Assembly (NCBI GenBank): GCA_964030785.1
Contig: OZ034978.1
Coordinates: forward strand, 2,315,001 to 2,379,000
Source: Siderastrea siderea
Taxonomy: Eukaryota; Cnidaria; Anthozoa; Scleractinia; Rhizangiidae
Length of the DNA stretch: 64,000 bases
Direction of reading: 5' to 3'
In this document: piece after piece, positions 11,979 to 23,400 of the stretch
Position numbering within the stretch: the first letter of the stretch is position 1
Layout of the letters: the number at the start of each line of letters is the position of its first letter
Made by a program: the position numbers and the translations under genes
The notes under the pieces: model-generated
Databases searched by the model: none
Seen by the model: only the letters and a program-made list of their open reading frames with translations
What the model was told of the DNA's origin: nothing

Positions 11979-12679
11979 TTAAAGAAAATCGGCCTTGTAC
12001 ACAGCCTTAATCGGTACAAGAGTGGTGGCTAACTGATCGCTTTCTGGGGTGTCCTTTTCTAGAAACAGGTTTCACTAAACAGCTAAACGGAAGGAGTCTG
12101 TTTATACTGTATACAAATATAGGCAATCCAACATGCTAATCAAACTTTTCACTATCAAATGTGGGCGTTTAAACATGAGAGGATTGATGACAGACTGATT
12201 TTTTCTTAAGGATTCCTTTATTTCAGTGGTATAAATTTCGCAGTGATTTCTCAATGTTCTTTCATCCGGCTATCGTCGTCTCGAAAATTTTGATCTGGAA
12301 GCTGAATTGAAGTGATGAAAAAATGTTTCGGAAGTAACATGCCGTGGATTTTCTGCTTTCGTTGTGACCGGACGGAAATATTAGCTTTCCCCACTCCCGC
12401 GAGACGCTAAGTAGTTTTACTGAAAGTCTTTTGCCCTTCCACTGAATAAAAAATCACCATAACTTTGTAAAGTGCTGGTTTTTAAATTGTTTTTTCAAAT
12501 GGTAGTTTTTGATCTGCCAGATTTTGATGCTAGAAATTTTTTGTGAGATACAATTTGTATCGTGAATGCTTCTCGAACAGCGTGTCATTGAAATAAAAGC
12601 GCGAGAGTCACGCGAGCTCTTGTCCAGTTCAGTATTAAATAAATGCAGGGTACCACTTATGAATAACAAATAAATCAGT
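11979..12679. other. Intergenic, 3' side of the first DUF985 gene
   Basis: About 700 bp between the TTAA element and the DUF985 stop codon. No exon, RNA gene or clear repeat was seen. The sequence nearest the gene (12600-12679) is AT-rich and should hold its 3' untranslated region. Confidence 0.5.
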
Positions 12680-13231
12680 TTATTTTTCTTCGTCTGGTGC
12701 ACTGTACTCTTCCAACCGAGGCCACAACTCAGGGTACAACGCCTTTACTTCGGATGCGGTCGGTACGTGACGATCTCTGTAATCAAAGCCAGGAGACATC
12801 TTCTCTGAAATCAACGTGAAAGGTATTTCTCCGGGAAAATTTGCATATCCTTCTTCGTCAAGCAAAATTTTTGCAGCCTTGAGGCAACCACCGGGGACCC
12901 TCCGTTGAGGAACATGGCCTTTCAATATGTCTTTACCCAAGATAAACTCTTCAACTTTGCCCTCTGGCGTAACAAAAATGTACTTTGCGGGCCATCCATC
13001 GTGAAAAAAGTGTGTGATGTCACTCTTATTCCTGTTTAAAAAGTTTTTGCCGGCGCCCAGTTCAGGTGCAATCATGTAATAAATTGTGGTGAATAAGCTA
13101 CGCTCGTTACCGTCTACTCCTTCTACTTGCAGCGTTTTGGGTGAACGATAAGTTTCCGCAAAATATCCTCCTTCCTCAGAGAGCGGGATTAAACCGAGCT
13201 TGTCTACATACACGTCCTTTCTGTGGCTCAT
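12680..13231 (-). CDS. DUF985 / cupin_5 protein, copy 1
   Basis: A single-exon frame of 183 residues starting MSHRKDVYVDKLGLIPL. It carries family marks in order: GGYFAETYRS (about 21-30), a TTIYYMIAPE strand, a KSDITHFFHDG block near the middle, a VPGG turn, and MSPGFDYRDRHVP near the C-terminus. This is the cupin_5 (DUF985) fold, of which yeast YML079W is a structural example; the enzymatic role of the family is unsettled, so no reaction is assigned. The length is usual. The start is supported by the paralogue at 14071-14634, which begins alike (MGHREDIYVDKLGLIPL). No intron is needed. A CACGTG E-box lies about 20 bp upstream of the start on the coding strand, which may or may not matter. 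Confidence 0.94.
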   Translation of the reverse strand: MSHRKDVYVDKLGLIPLSEEGGYFAETYRSPKTLQVEGVDGNERSLFTTIYYMIAPELGAGKNFLNRNKSDITHFFHDGWPAKYIFVTPEGKVEEFILGKDILKGHVPQRRVPGGCLKAAKILLDEEGYANFPGEIPFTLISEKMSPGFDYRDRHVPTASEVKALYPELWPRLEEYSAPDEEK

Positions 13232-14070
13232 GCTCGTGTTTCACGTGTTACAATCGACTGTTTAAAGCAAGCCTCCTGTTCATGTGAAATCGAATGAATC
13301 TTAACTGATTATGCATGTTTGATGTCTAGTTTCGACATCCTTGAGTGCCCACTTTCAACCTGCCAATCACACAGCAGATTAGTAACAAAAACAGTGTGCT
13401 AATTAAGATGTGAACGTATAATTAAACCAAGACGCATTCGACACATTTTGCAGACAATGTGGATATATTTCTTTTTATTTCGTGATTTTTTTGGCATTAT
13501 TGGTAATCTTCGACTTTGATTAGTTTTCATCGGACACGATTTCGTATACAATTTCGTGAGCTGAGTCACACCAGGAGGGGAGGGGGGTTATAAAAAGAAA
13601 ATAATCAAATTTAGACAATTTTTATCCTTTAAAACCTAAAATCTTTAATTAGAACTCGCCTAAAATTCCGGCAACGTCGGCTTCTGATGTGACTCCATGC
13701 CGTGTGGCATGGCAGAGCTTGCACGATCATGGCACGACGTCTGAAACGCTGGAAACGGGCCTGAGGCCTCTGCCAAAAATTTGCCAGTGAATCTATATAT
13801 GGACACTGTTGGTATAAGCTGCATACTTAAGCACCCTACTAACAGATTCTCCTTCGGTCTTTATAGAAAAATAGATCGAAGGACACTCGGCTCGCCTGGT
13901 ATTAATTTCTAAGCGTGACAAGCAACAAATCCGGGCAACAAATATAAAATTTAGGGCATTGATCCCTGGCCAAGAAGAGCACTTGTTTAACTAACTTCAT
14001 CTTAATCGACTACAGGACTGTACAATTTATTGTACTCTAGCTGGTGCACTTTATATCCTCGTTATGTTGT
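13232..14070. other. Spacer between the DUF985 paralogues
   Basis: About 840 bp without coding potential, holding a short purine run (near 13575) and nothing recognisable as a transposon. It should contain the promoter of copy 1 and the 3' region of copy 2. Confidence 0.5.
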
Positions 14071-14634
14071 TCACTTATCGTTATTTCCTTTAGGTGCCAT
14101 GTACTCATCCAGTGTAGGCCACAGCTCTGGGAACATATTTTTGACTTCAGCGGCATCCGGAACGTGATAATCCCTGTAATCAAAGCCAGGAGAAACTTGC
14201 TGTGACATCAGAGTGAATGGTGTTTCACCTGGAAACATTGCATATTCCTCTTCCTTGACTAAGATTTTTCCAGCTTTGAGGAAACCGCCGGGAACAAGTA
14301 GTTGTGGAACGTGACCTTTAGTAACATCGCGGCCCAGGATGTATTCTTTAACTTTGCCTTCAGGAGATATAAGGACATACTTTGCAGGCCATCCGTCGTG
14401 AAAATAGTGAACGGTATCACTCTTGTTGCTGTGTAAAAAGTTCATACCTCCCAGTTCAGGTGCCATCAAATAGTAAATCGTTGTGAATATGCTACGGTCA
14501 TTACCTTCTCTTCCTTCAACTTGCAATGTTTCGGACGAACGGTAAGTTTCCGCGAAATATCCTTGACATCCTCCCCCCTTAGGGAGCGGAATTAAACCAA
14601 GCTTGTCTACATAAATGTCCTCTCTGTGGCCCAT
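14071..14634 (-). CDS. DUF985 / cupin_5 protein, copy 2
   Basis: A single-exon frame of 187 residues in the same orientation as copy 1, plainly its tandem duplicate (VDKLGLIPL, FAETYRS, TTIYYLMAPELG, FHDGWPAKY, SPGFDYRD are shared). It differs by a small insertion in the first motif (GGGCQGYFAETYRS instead of GGYFAETYRS), which lengthens the loop before the first conserved strand, and by a longer polar tail (APKGNNDK). Both copies lack frameshifts, so both look functional. Role as for copy 1: predicted cupin-barrel protein, reaction unknown. Lack of introns in both copies could reflect an intronless ancestor or an old retrocopy; the sequence does not decide. Confidence 0.94.
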   Translation of the reverse strand: MGHREDIYVDKLGLIPLPKGGGCQGYFAETYRSSETLQVEGREGNDRSIFTTIYYLMAPELGGMNFLHSNKSDTVHYFHDGWPAKYVLISPEGKVKEYILGRDVTKGHVPQLLVPGGFLKAGKILVKEEEYAMFPGETPFTLMSQQVSPGFDYRDYHVPDAAEVKNMFPELWPTLDEYMAPKGNNDK

Positions 14635-16784
14635 ACTGATGGCTTTTCGAGATCAACAACCCAACAGCGTCACTGAAATCGATCAATGACTGTGGATGTA
14701 TAAAATAATCATATCAAAAGTTGCATGTGGATCAATGTAAGGTTTGTCACGCAATTTCGTTCCCAAGATCTTTGGGTTGGGCAATCACAGCACTCGAGAA
14801 ACAATCATCAGATCTGTGACACGCACGTGCAATGGGTGTAAGAGGTTGATGTAAAGGTCTGCGCCTTTATGGGTGATCTGATAATCATTGAGGAAGATGT
14901 AGGTGAGGCTAGTTGGGTTTTGGGAAGGTTGACAAACATAGCAGCAAAGCTGATCTGATTACGTAGAAAGATTTTACTTTGCAAGACATCAACAAGACAC
15001 TGATAGAACTTCGACAAAGCAGGGTTGCAGCCGTAGACAGCTGTTGGGAAGGTTGTTAGAGCTGGTTAACTGGAGTCAGATGCAGTTAAAGGCAAGGAGG
15101 AGTCCATTTCTCAATCTCTGTCAACGAGGAATTGAATGGTGGTGGATAGTATGTTCTGCCTTGGTGAAGAGAGAATTTCCACAGTACGTGAACAAGGCGT
15201 TAAAAGTCGCGGGCGATTATAAAGGTTTCCGGTAACTGACTTTCATCGGCACGTCGAGACTCAGCAACAAGCGGAGGAAGGTCTAACAAGGATTGATAAG
15301 CCATCTTGAGGGTTACCTAGAAAGGTCAAGATGTGATATCTGCACTTTGGCCTGCAACCACGACTCACGTAGCCTTTGACTATCTACGAAGTATAGCTGC
15401 CCAGGGTTGAGATCACTGAAGGAAAAATCGGCAAAATGGTCAAAAATGGCTTGCATTGCCCTGTCAAAAACTGAGTAAGTGAAAGCATGGCTTCTGAAGC
15501 TGCCCATTGTTTGACCTGTTTCTGTGTTGGAAGAGAACAAGGTAGCCAGGGTCAGGCTATCGACAACGCTACATGAGTCCAATGATCCAGCGATTCAAAC
15601 AGTTGAACATAATTGAAACAGTTGAAGCCTGGACGACGATGGAGTGTCATAGGGATGATGTATGGAGCAGAAGAGGCGGTGAGGGGTCGATAACTGACCG
15701 CTGCAGTGCTTGAAGGCTGGTGTGGTTTGGAAGTGATCAGCAGAGGGCGATTTTGGTTGGACACTGAAGACTATAAGTGGAATTGCCCCGTTGCCATGCA
15801 GCCTGGGTGGTATACCTACCGGCAGAGAACAAGGTCCTGGAAGTGATTGAGAGAACCGTGAAGGAGATGTGGTTTCCAGAAAGGAGGAGGGGTGGGGTCT
15901 GATAGTTGGTTACGTTAGGAGAGAAACCCAGGAGGAAGGTGGTGCAGGAGTCAGTGTAGTGGAAGTGGTGTGTGAGGGTCAGTAAGACCCTCCGGTAGGA
16001 GGTAATGATCTCTGAGCTGAGAATACATCTTGTGCTGATTGATGGGAGTAGGGCTTGGCCCATCGTCTTAGCACAATTTTTGGCATAATTAGAGCAAACA
16101 AACATACTTTTCAAAAAGCACTGTTCGAGCATAATTAGAAGAGTTTGGCACTTTTTAAAGCATTAAAGCTAAAACCAATTTCATTCTTGCTTTTTAGTAC
16201 TTTAGAATAATGGCAATTTACTTATTCAGTAGATTTTAGAGCTACCGAAGGTATAGCATTTTGCTTGCCCACTTGCCCAGTTACTAAACCTCTCCGACTT
16301 TCTCTCTTTTTCCATATACAAGGTCAACAACTGCCAGACGGAACCAATGTGGGTTCAATGTGGGTTCTGTTATGGACACCAAAACGTTGTCATCTTCTGA
16401 GCATAATTTTGGAATTTTATAGCCTAATTTTCGAACCTTATAGCATAATTTGGGAAATTTGGTATAATTTTTGGCATAATTCGACAAAATTGGGAGCAGT
16501 GCATAATATGCCACTTTTAGCAGCACAAGGGGCCAATCCCCAGGTGGGAGGGTGTTGTTGTTTGCCGAGATGACAGTTCCTTGGGAAGTGGGAAAAAAGG
16601 AAGCACACCAGGGGAAGTTGAAACGTTATGGGGAACTGGCGGCGGAGGTGTGGGAGAGGGTGATTGTCTACACAGTACTACCTTTAGAGGTGGGCTGTCC
16701 GGGCTTATTCACGTCGGAGGGCAGGCTCAGGTGTATAATGCAGTGGCTGTAATAAGTTATCCAGACTTCAATTCTGTTGGAGTA
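14635..16784. other. Unresolved stretch; decayed repeats, no supported gene
   Basis: About 2.1 kb. Between about 15300 and 16060 the minus strand has three long overlapping open stretches in different frames with rather uniform composition, as in a decayed coding copy, but no family could be named. At 16065-16520 the phrase GCATAATT recurs many times (GGCATAATTAGAG, GAGCATAATTTTGG, GGCATAATTCGAC), pointing to a dispersed or tandemly decayed element. I see no gene to call. Confidence 0.5.
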
Positions 16785-18790
16785 CCATGTGGGATGATAT
16801 GTGGGAAGTTTAGAAAAAGCTTCTCATGGAAATTATTGATAAGCATGCGCCACTTAAAAGTAAGCGGGCTAGTAAAAGGAACTCCCCATGGATCACACAT
16901 ACGTAAGATCAACAAACAGAATTACTTAACAAGGAATGAAACAAACAATGCTAAAGGCAATATTTCAAGGATAATTTGGAACTCAACAAAAAGGACCCGC
17001 GAAAAACATGGGGACTAATAAATGAGCTAAGTTCACGGAAATGTGGCAAAATTCGACACATTTCCCAAATTAGTAGGATTGACGACAAAACTATAAAGTC
17101 TGCACCCGAAATGGCAGAAGCATTTAACAAATTTTTCACGACTATCGGCCCTAACCTACAGTAGCACGTGAAATACCACCAACAAATGTTGAACCGGAGT
17201 CCTATCTTCAGCCCACTGATAAAGTGTTTCCTCTTTATAAAGCCCCCAACGTTATAACGGTTTGCAAGTTGTTGAGTGATATAAACGAAAGAAAAGCCAT
17301 GGGATTGGATAGAACTCCTTGCAAACTGTTGAAACTGGCGGGTGATATTGTTGGGCCCTCACAAACTAGCAAATTTAAAAGCTCTATAGACACCGGCATT
17401 TTCCCAAGTGAATGGAAAGTAGCAAAAGTAACCCCTATCTTCAAAAAAGGTGCTAAATCCGACCTTAACAATTACCGACCAATATTTGTAATATCGATTA
17501 TCTCAAAATTTTGTGAAAACATTATTTACCAAGAACTTTATGATTACTTCAATGAGGAACAAGCTCTTGAGCAATTACCATTCTGGTTTTCGCTGGCTAC
17601 ATAGCACCCAAACAGCCCTACTTGAGAGCACGAACAACTGGTCAATCAATATAGACAATGGTCTCTTAAAATTAATGGTGTCGTACTTATCGACCTTAAA
17701 AAGGCCTTCGACACCATCGACCATGATATCGTATTGCGTAAGCTTGTAAACTATGGAGTGGATGAGAACTCAAGTAATAGGGATCAAAAGTGTGACGTCA
17801 ACGTTGCTCTGTCAAACGCAAGCGAAATAAGCTGCGGGGTGCCACAGGGCAGCATAATTGCCCACCCTCCCTTTTCTAATATACATCAACGACCTGCCCA
17901 AACTGCTTCACTACAGCCTGCGCAAAAATGTTCGTAGATGACACTAACATTAGCATTCCTGGCCGTACTCTCGCTGATCTTGAACTTCTCTGATCTCTGA
18001 ATTCGCAAATCTCAATTGCTGGCTAAAAGGGAAAATTTAATGGGTCCTTAATGTTGCGAAAACCGAGTTCATGATCATAGGTTCTCGTCAGAGGCCACTT
18101 GCTGAGAGTAATGATGAAATCTGTGTCAGTTTCGAAAATCAACGAATCGAGAGAGTGGATCATACTAAGTCGCTAGGTCTTACAATCGACGATCGACTTT
18201 CTTGGTTAAATTATATTGGCGAAGTATATAAAAAGGTATCCTCAGCAGTAGGTGCTCTGAAGCGCATTAGGTCCTTTGTCTTTCAATCTACTGCAATACA
18301 AATTTAGACCGCCCTAATCCAGCCCCATCTCGACTACTGTAGCCCCGTCTGGGATGGGCTCAACCAACTGAGCGAGAAACTGCAAAAATTACAGAACCGT
18401 GCAGCCAGGGTGATCGCGAAGGCAAATTACGAGACAAGCTCCAACATACTCCTGGAAATGCTGAAATGGAATACACTCTTAGTAAGAAGAAAAATGCAAA
18501 AGGCAGTCATGATGTTTAAGCCCCTCAACAAGTAAGCCCCAGTGTACTTGCAGGACTTATTCAATAAACGAAGCACAAATTTCAATTTACGAAATTCGTG
18601 CGGTAAACAAACATTGCCCAAGCCACGCACCAATTATCTAAAGCGTAGCTTTAGCTACAGTGGGGCTCAAATGTGGAATTCCCAACCACAAGATGTATGA
18701 AACATCAAGTCAATAGGGCAATTTACTATGGAAATAAACCGACTATTTCAATCATCAGTTTTCCACTCGGCAATCCTGTAAAACAGTGAA
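16785..18790 (+). mobile_element. Broken non-LTR retrotransposon (CR1/L2-like LINE), RT and 3' part
   Basis: The plus strand reads a degraded LINE ORF2. The linker includes HAPLKSKRASKRNSPWIT (about 16840) and AEAFNKFFTTIGPNL (about 17115-17160). RT blocks are SEWKVAKVTPIFKKGAKSDL (about 17410), LIDLKKAFDTIDHDIVLRKL (about 17690), SCGVPQGSI (about 17830) and FADDTNIS (about 17930). The RT C-terminal region reads SLGLTIDDRLSWLNYI and KLQNRAARVIAKANYETS (18170-18430). Several frameshifts and stops break it, and the endonuclease half is absent, so it is 5' truncated and dead. The order and wording of the blocks fit the CR1/L2 group; the clade is an estimate. Confidence 0.9.
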
Positions 18791-19262
18791 TGAAGTGTAC
18801 ATATAGTTTTTAATTATAAAATTGTCACTTTTTAAAACACTGAAGATTTCTAACCGAGTTTACATAAAGATACATGTATGTAGAGGCCAAATATCATTCC
18901 TTGTCATAGGCCATATGAGGGAGCACCCTCCCCGGCCCCTGGGAGGGGGGGGTGGGGGGTTAGTGGCTGGTTAGGGAAAATCCTTTTACAATCATTGAAG
19001 TGATGGAAAGATTGTGTCTAAGAGAAAACAAGCAGCAAAAATAGGCAGAGAGTAAAAATGCCCAGAATGAAGCCCTTCTTAATGATGTTCTGAAACTGGC
19101 ATTTTAGCAGGCAAGAAAGCTCTCAGGGTGCCACGCCCAGGAGACCATGCTCAGAGGGTACTACCATAAGTATTTCATTATTTGCCACCTTTAATGGCAG
19201 ACACCCCCCCCCCCCCCTTCACTGCTGCCCCTTTAATTTGTGTAGTGTCAACAGTATTTGTC

Positions 19263-19590
19263 AGTAACAAGCCAAGGAGGCCCACATGGCTGGAGCTTAA
19301 GCCAGTTTCTATAGCGTGAAACAGCTGAGAGTATTGCCACTCCCCCCTAGATAGTCTATCACAGCATTACCCCCAGCAGTATGTCGCCGGTACACATTTT
19401 ATGCACCTGGGTGGACATTGTGGGGTACACCTGGTGACACTGTGGGCACCTGGTGACATTGTGGGGTAAAACATTGTGCGGTAAAGTTTCTTGTCTAAGG
19501 AAACAACATGATAGCAGGGACTGGGGTTGAACCACTGACCTTCAGATCTGGAGTTCAGTGTGCTGACTACCACACCACTGTGCCCCCACC
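19263..19590 (-). repeat. tRNA-headed SINE, full or near-full copy
   Basis: Read on the minus strand, it starts with a tRNA-like head: an A-box-like GTGGTGTGGTAGTCAGCAC and a B-box-like GTGGTTCAACCCC. A body with TTTCCTTAGACAAGAAAC and a tail with CTGCTGGGGGTAA follow, ending near CTCCTTGGCTTG. The same parts, in order, occur at 31010-31262 and 55474-55752. The tail runs into the MIF 3' flank. Confidence 0.85.
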
Positions 19591-19894
19591 TTTCAGTGAC
19601 AACTGATAAAAAAAAAAAACTTGCAGGTGTGGAAGGACAGCCTTGCAGTTATGATAGAGAGATTACCAATCCAAATGACTTGTACACCTCTGAGGGTTTA
19701 AAATTTTATCCTTTATTTTCCATAGAATTTTATATGTTTAAAACAAAAGAAAAGAATTTAAACTACACTCGACTCCATCTGTGTTCACTAGTTGTTACTT
19801 TAATCAGTTTATTAATCTTTTTTTTTTAGCATTGCCTCTTATTTATCCATCTGGGATCCGCTAAACAAGACTTGGTTCTAAACCTGCTTTAAAC

Positions 19895-20425
19895 TCAGGC
19901 CAAGGTTTTGCCATTCCACGCACAGTCAGATCTTGCAATATCATGGAAAAAGATAAGCAACCTATAAAAAAAATGATCAGTGTAAGTAATTCATGAAAAT
20001 GTATTAGTACCAGGCTTTAAGCATTAGGTCGCCTGTCTCACTCCCTTTGGATCATTTGAGAATCACGTTACCCTACAGCCTGAATATTATTTATCAAGAA
20101 CAGAAATGTTGTTTTGGTCAGTAAAATTCAGTTGCAATGAACACTGGTAAACATTTTCAATCTTCTACTATGGGAAAAAATTACTCTTTTAAAAATTGAC
20201 AGTTCACATAAAAGTAGACAAAATTGATGCTGAAACCTAGATGCTCATATTAGAGACAACTCCTACATCTAAATTATTTATTGACTTTTCACAAGCAGCC
20301 TGGGTTGGTTGTTTGCTAAAGCAGACAGAAACGTCCTGTGTAAACAGTACAGAAGGGATTTGCCCTATGATCCACCCCCCCTCCCCCCTCTGGAAATTCC
20401 ACTTTAGCTTCATACATTGCTGTGT

Positions 20426-20456
<31 letters not shown>

Positions 20457-23400
20457 GTATGGCTATTTTCTAAAACTACACATTTACACAAAATCCTTCA
20501 GATGTAATACCTGCCACTCGGGATTTTCAAATGTTTTTCAAGGTGTTCAGAAAATGATTTAGCATAAGAGTTGTTTTTCTGTGGTCCCAGTTGCCCTGCT
20601 GAATACAGATGCAGAATGCCACAATTTTCATCTGTCCCTCCGAATGTCAACTGGGCTCCAGCATTGACATGGACTGCAACTACCTACAAGCAGGGCATAA
20701 AACATGCACAGAGTATATTCAGTAAAATTTCAATTACGTTTTCCTACAGATAGGCACTTGAAGCATGAATACAATAAGAATTATTGTTCACCATCTGTCA
20801 CGATACTATTTACATTTTTACCTTTCCAGTTTTTACATTCTTTCATTTATGCACAAAAAACTGATCATACCTCCATTCTTGAGATATAAACAGATGCTGC
20901 TATTGAAACACTTGGTTAGTATGACAATAGCAACCAAAGCCCTAAAACCCTTACCCTCTGGTATTGTGAATAGCCTTGGCTGAATTTGAAATCGTACTTC
21001 TGTAGTTAATTTAAGAAACAAAACAACACTTTCTAGTTTGAAACAAGACAAGTTTCGGCATACCTGATGCCATCTTCATTTAAACCTTTTGCCATATTAT
21101 TCACTTCTGTAGTTAGTATTCCAATCATTTATTCTTGCATGGCCTACCATGCAACACCACACATACTCTATTTCCTTCATTAACACCCTCCCCCCCACTC
21201 TGCCAAGGTGCTATTGGGGCTATTAATTTCAGGTTTCACTACAAGGGGGTGGGGGGATTTGTTTACATGGAAGTTCTCTGTTATCCACGTATGAAGGACA
21301 CAGTTGCTTAAAATTCACCACCAATGCAACTTTTTATATGAAACTGCAAACTAAATGAAATAAATTTGGAGCTTCTGCATTTAGCTGCAACATAAACAAA
21401 TTCCTATAAGGCATAAGAAGTATGGAAAGCAAAAACCTGTTACAAAGTTTTGGCCACTTTCAGTCAACAGACTAAATGCACAATTTCAAAAGATCATGGG
21501 TAGGATACATATAACAGAGGGGGACCTAATGGGATTATTTATTTTGTCTTAATGAAAGGGAGGGGGGGGACTATGAGGGAGGTACAAAGTGATGGGGTCA
21601 AATAGAGGATAACTTTTGCAGTATGTACACAATAACACTTTGCATGTCATGCTCTGACTGAGAAGAGTGATGATCCAATAACTAGTCATCACGCCAGTTT
21701 ACAAAAGGTGCTTTGTGACAAAGTGCTGCATGGTTACGGACTAGCCCCTCCCCCCCCCCCCCACGACACCCCTTCCCCGCGCCCTGAAACATACTTTAGT
21801 GATTACAGCAGCATTTTTCTGTACGACAACAAAATAAACAACCAAACTTTGAAATAATTCAATGCAAAATGACTGTAAGTTGCTCCACAATGACTGTAAG
21901 TTGCTCCACAATAAAATCCAACTGTTTCTTATCCTCTACAGCGGAACTACCTCCCAGATCGCGGACACAAAGGTTGTTTACCATTTACACCCGCAGAGCG
22001 GACGGTTTACCGTTTGGGTAGGTTTGGGCAAATGGTAAGCAAATTTTCGTATTGGGAAAATTCTGTTCGGGACTGGCGCTTACCAGAAATCCCTACCATT
22101 TACCAAAAAATTTGTACGACGGCGACCACTAACGAGAAGGTTGCAAAACAAAAGCGTTGATTAACAAAGCAACGACTCTGCATGTGCGTTATTTTTGGTA
22201 TATTTCTTTGCCGTTCTGTGCACAACTACAACGTGAAATGATCAAATTCAATGTTTTGTGTAGAACACAAACACACAACGGTGAATTTTCGTTTTTATAA
22301 TAATAATATAACAGTAATAACTTTATTGACATGTCAAGTGATCTAGCACCCTGTAAAGACAAGGCGCTAATTGGGGACACAGCTATTTTCTAATTAATTT
22401 TCTAAATAAGTTCTTCCTGAACTGATACGCCATCCTTACAGAGGGGGACATTGGGGGGTTCTGAATACTGCAATACCGCAAAAAAAAATGACAAATACCA
22501 CATTATCGCAAAAAAAAATCGCCAAATACCGCATTATCGCAAAAAAAAAATCGCCAAATACCGCAATACCGCAAGACGTCCAAAACCTTGTCAAAAATCA
22601 ATTAAATAATGAAATTGTTGCCTTACATAATCTTAAAATTACGGGCAAATATTAACTTAATTGTTTTTTCAAATATTAAGACATGCTAAGTTCGTTTTTG
22701 GAAAATGAGTAACGTGTACTTTACGTCCAGTAGCTTGTTAGTTAATGCCGAACAAAGATAAACTTACCTTTATTGATTCACTTTTCTGATTACAATAGAA
22801 GGGAATGAAATTCTTTCGCTTCCAAAGTCAGTGCTTAACGTTCATCAGGAATTTACATTCTAGAGAGATGCGATGTATAAGACGCTATGGCTTAACGATT
22901 AGGAGCCGATTAGTGCTCTAGACTCCGGCGTGAATGGCCCTGTTTGAGTACTAGTCGAATATTGTGCTGTGTTCTTGGGCAAGCCGCTTTACTCCAGCCA
23001 AACGACCCATCGGTACATGCACTGGCTTTCTCCAACCAAGCGTACAGATAGGCAACCACAAATTTGATAATCGCCCCATGCTAAGGTTATCGGAGATATG
23101 AAAGACGCGGTGGCCTTGTGGTTAGTGCACTGGACTTCGGATCGAGCAGCCCTGGTTCGAGCCCTGGCCGGGTACATTGTGTTACGTAGCTTGGGCAGGA
23201 CACTACTCTCATGGTGCCTCTCTTCACCGAGTTGTATAAATGGCTACCGATGAAATAATGCTGGGTGTAATCCTGCGATGGACTAACATCCATTTATAAA
23301 TGGATGGGGAGTGGAAAAACTCCTAGTCACTTCATGCTACAGAAACCAGGATAAGCTCCAGCGGCCACTGAACTCGGACGCAGACAATACCTATAATGGG

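Larger units (their letters stand above)
18985..21985 (-). repeat. Left arm of a large inverted duplication at the MIF locus
   Basis: This 3 kb segment is present in reverse complement at 25187-31590. Pairs include 20680-20960 with 29250-29520, 21340-21540 with 25260-25460, 20975-21260 with 25540-25720, and 18985-19140 with 31400-31590. Identity is imperfect, with many small indels. The arm holds exons 2 and 3 of the intact MIF gene and a minus-strand SINE (19263-19590) that has a counterpart at the mirrored place in the other arm. Confidence 0.88.

Noticed and set aside
20237..20491. Separate minus-strand protein between MIF exons 2 and 3
   Set aside because: It lies in MIF intron 2 and is built largely from a CACACA microsatellite and C-rich runs.
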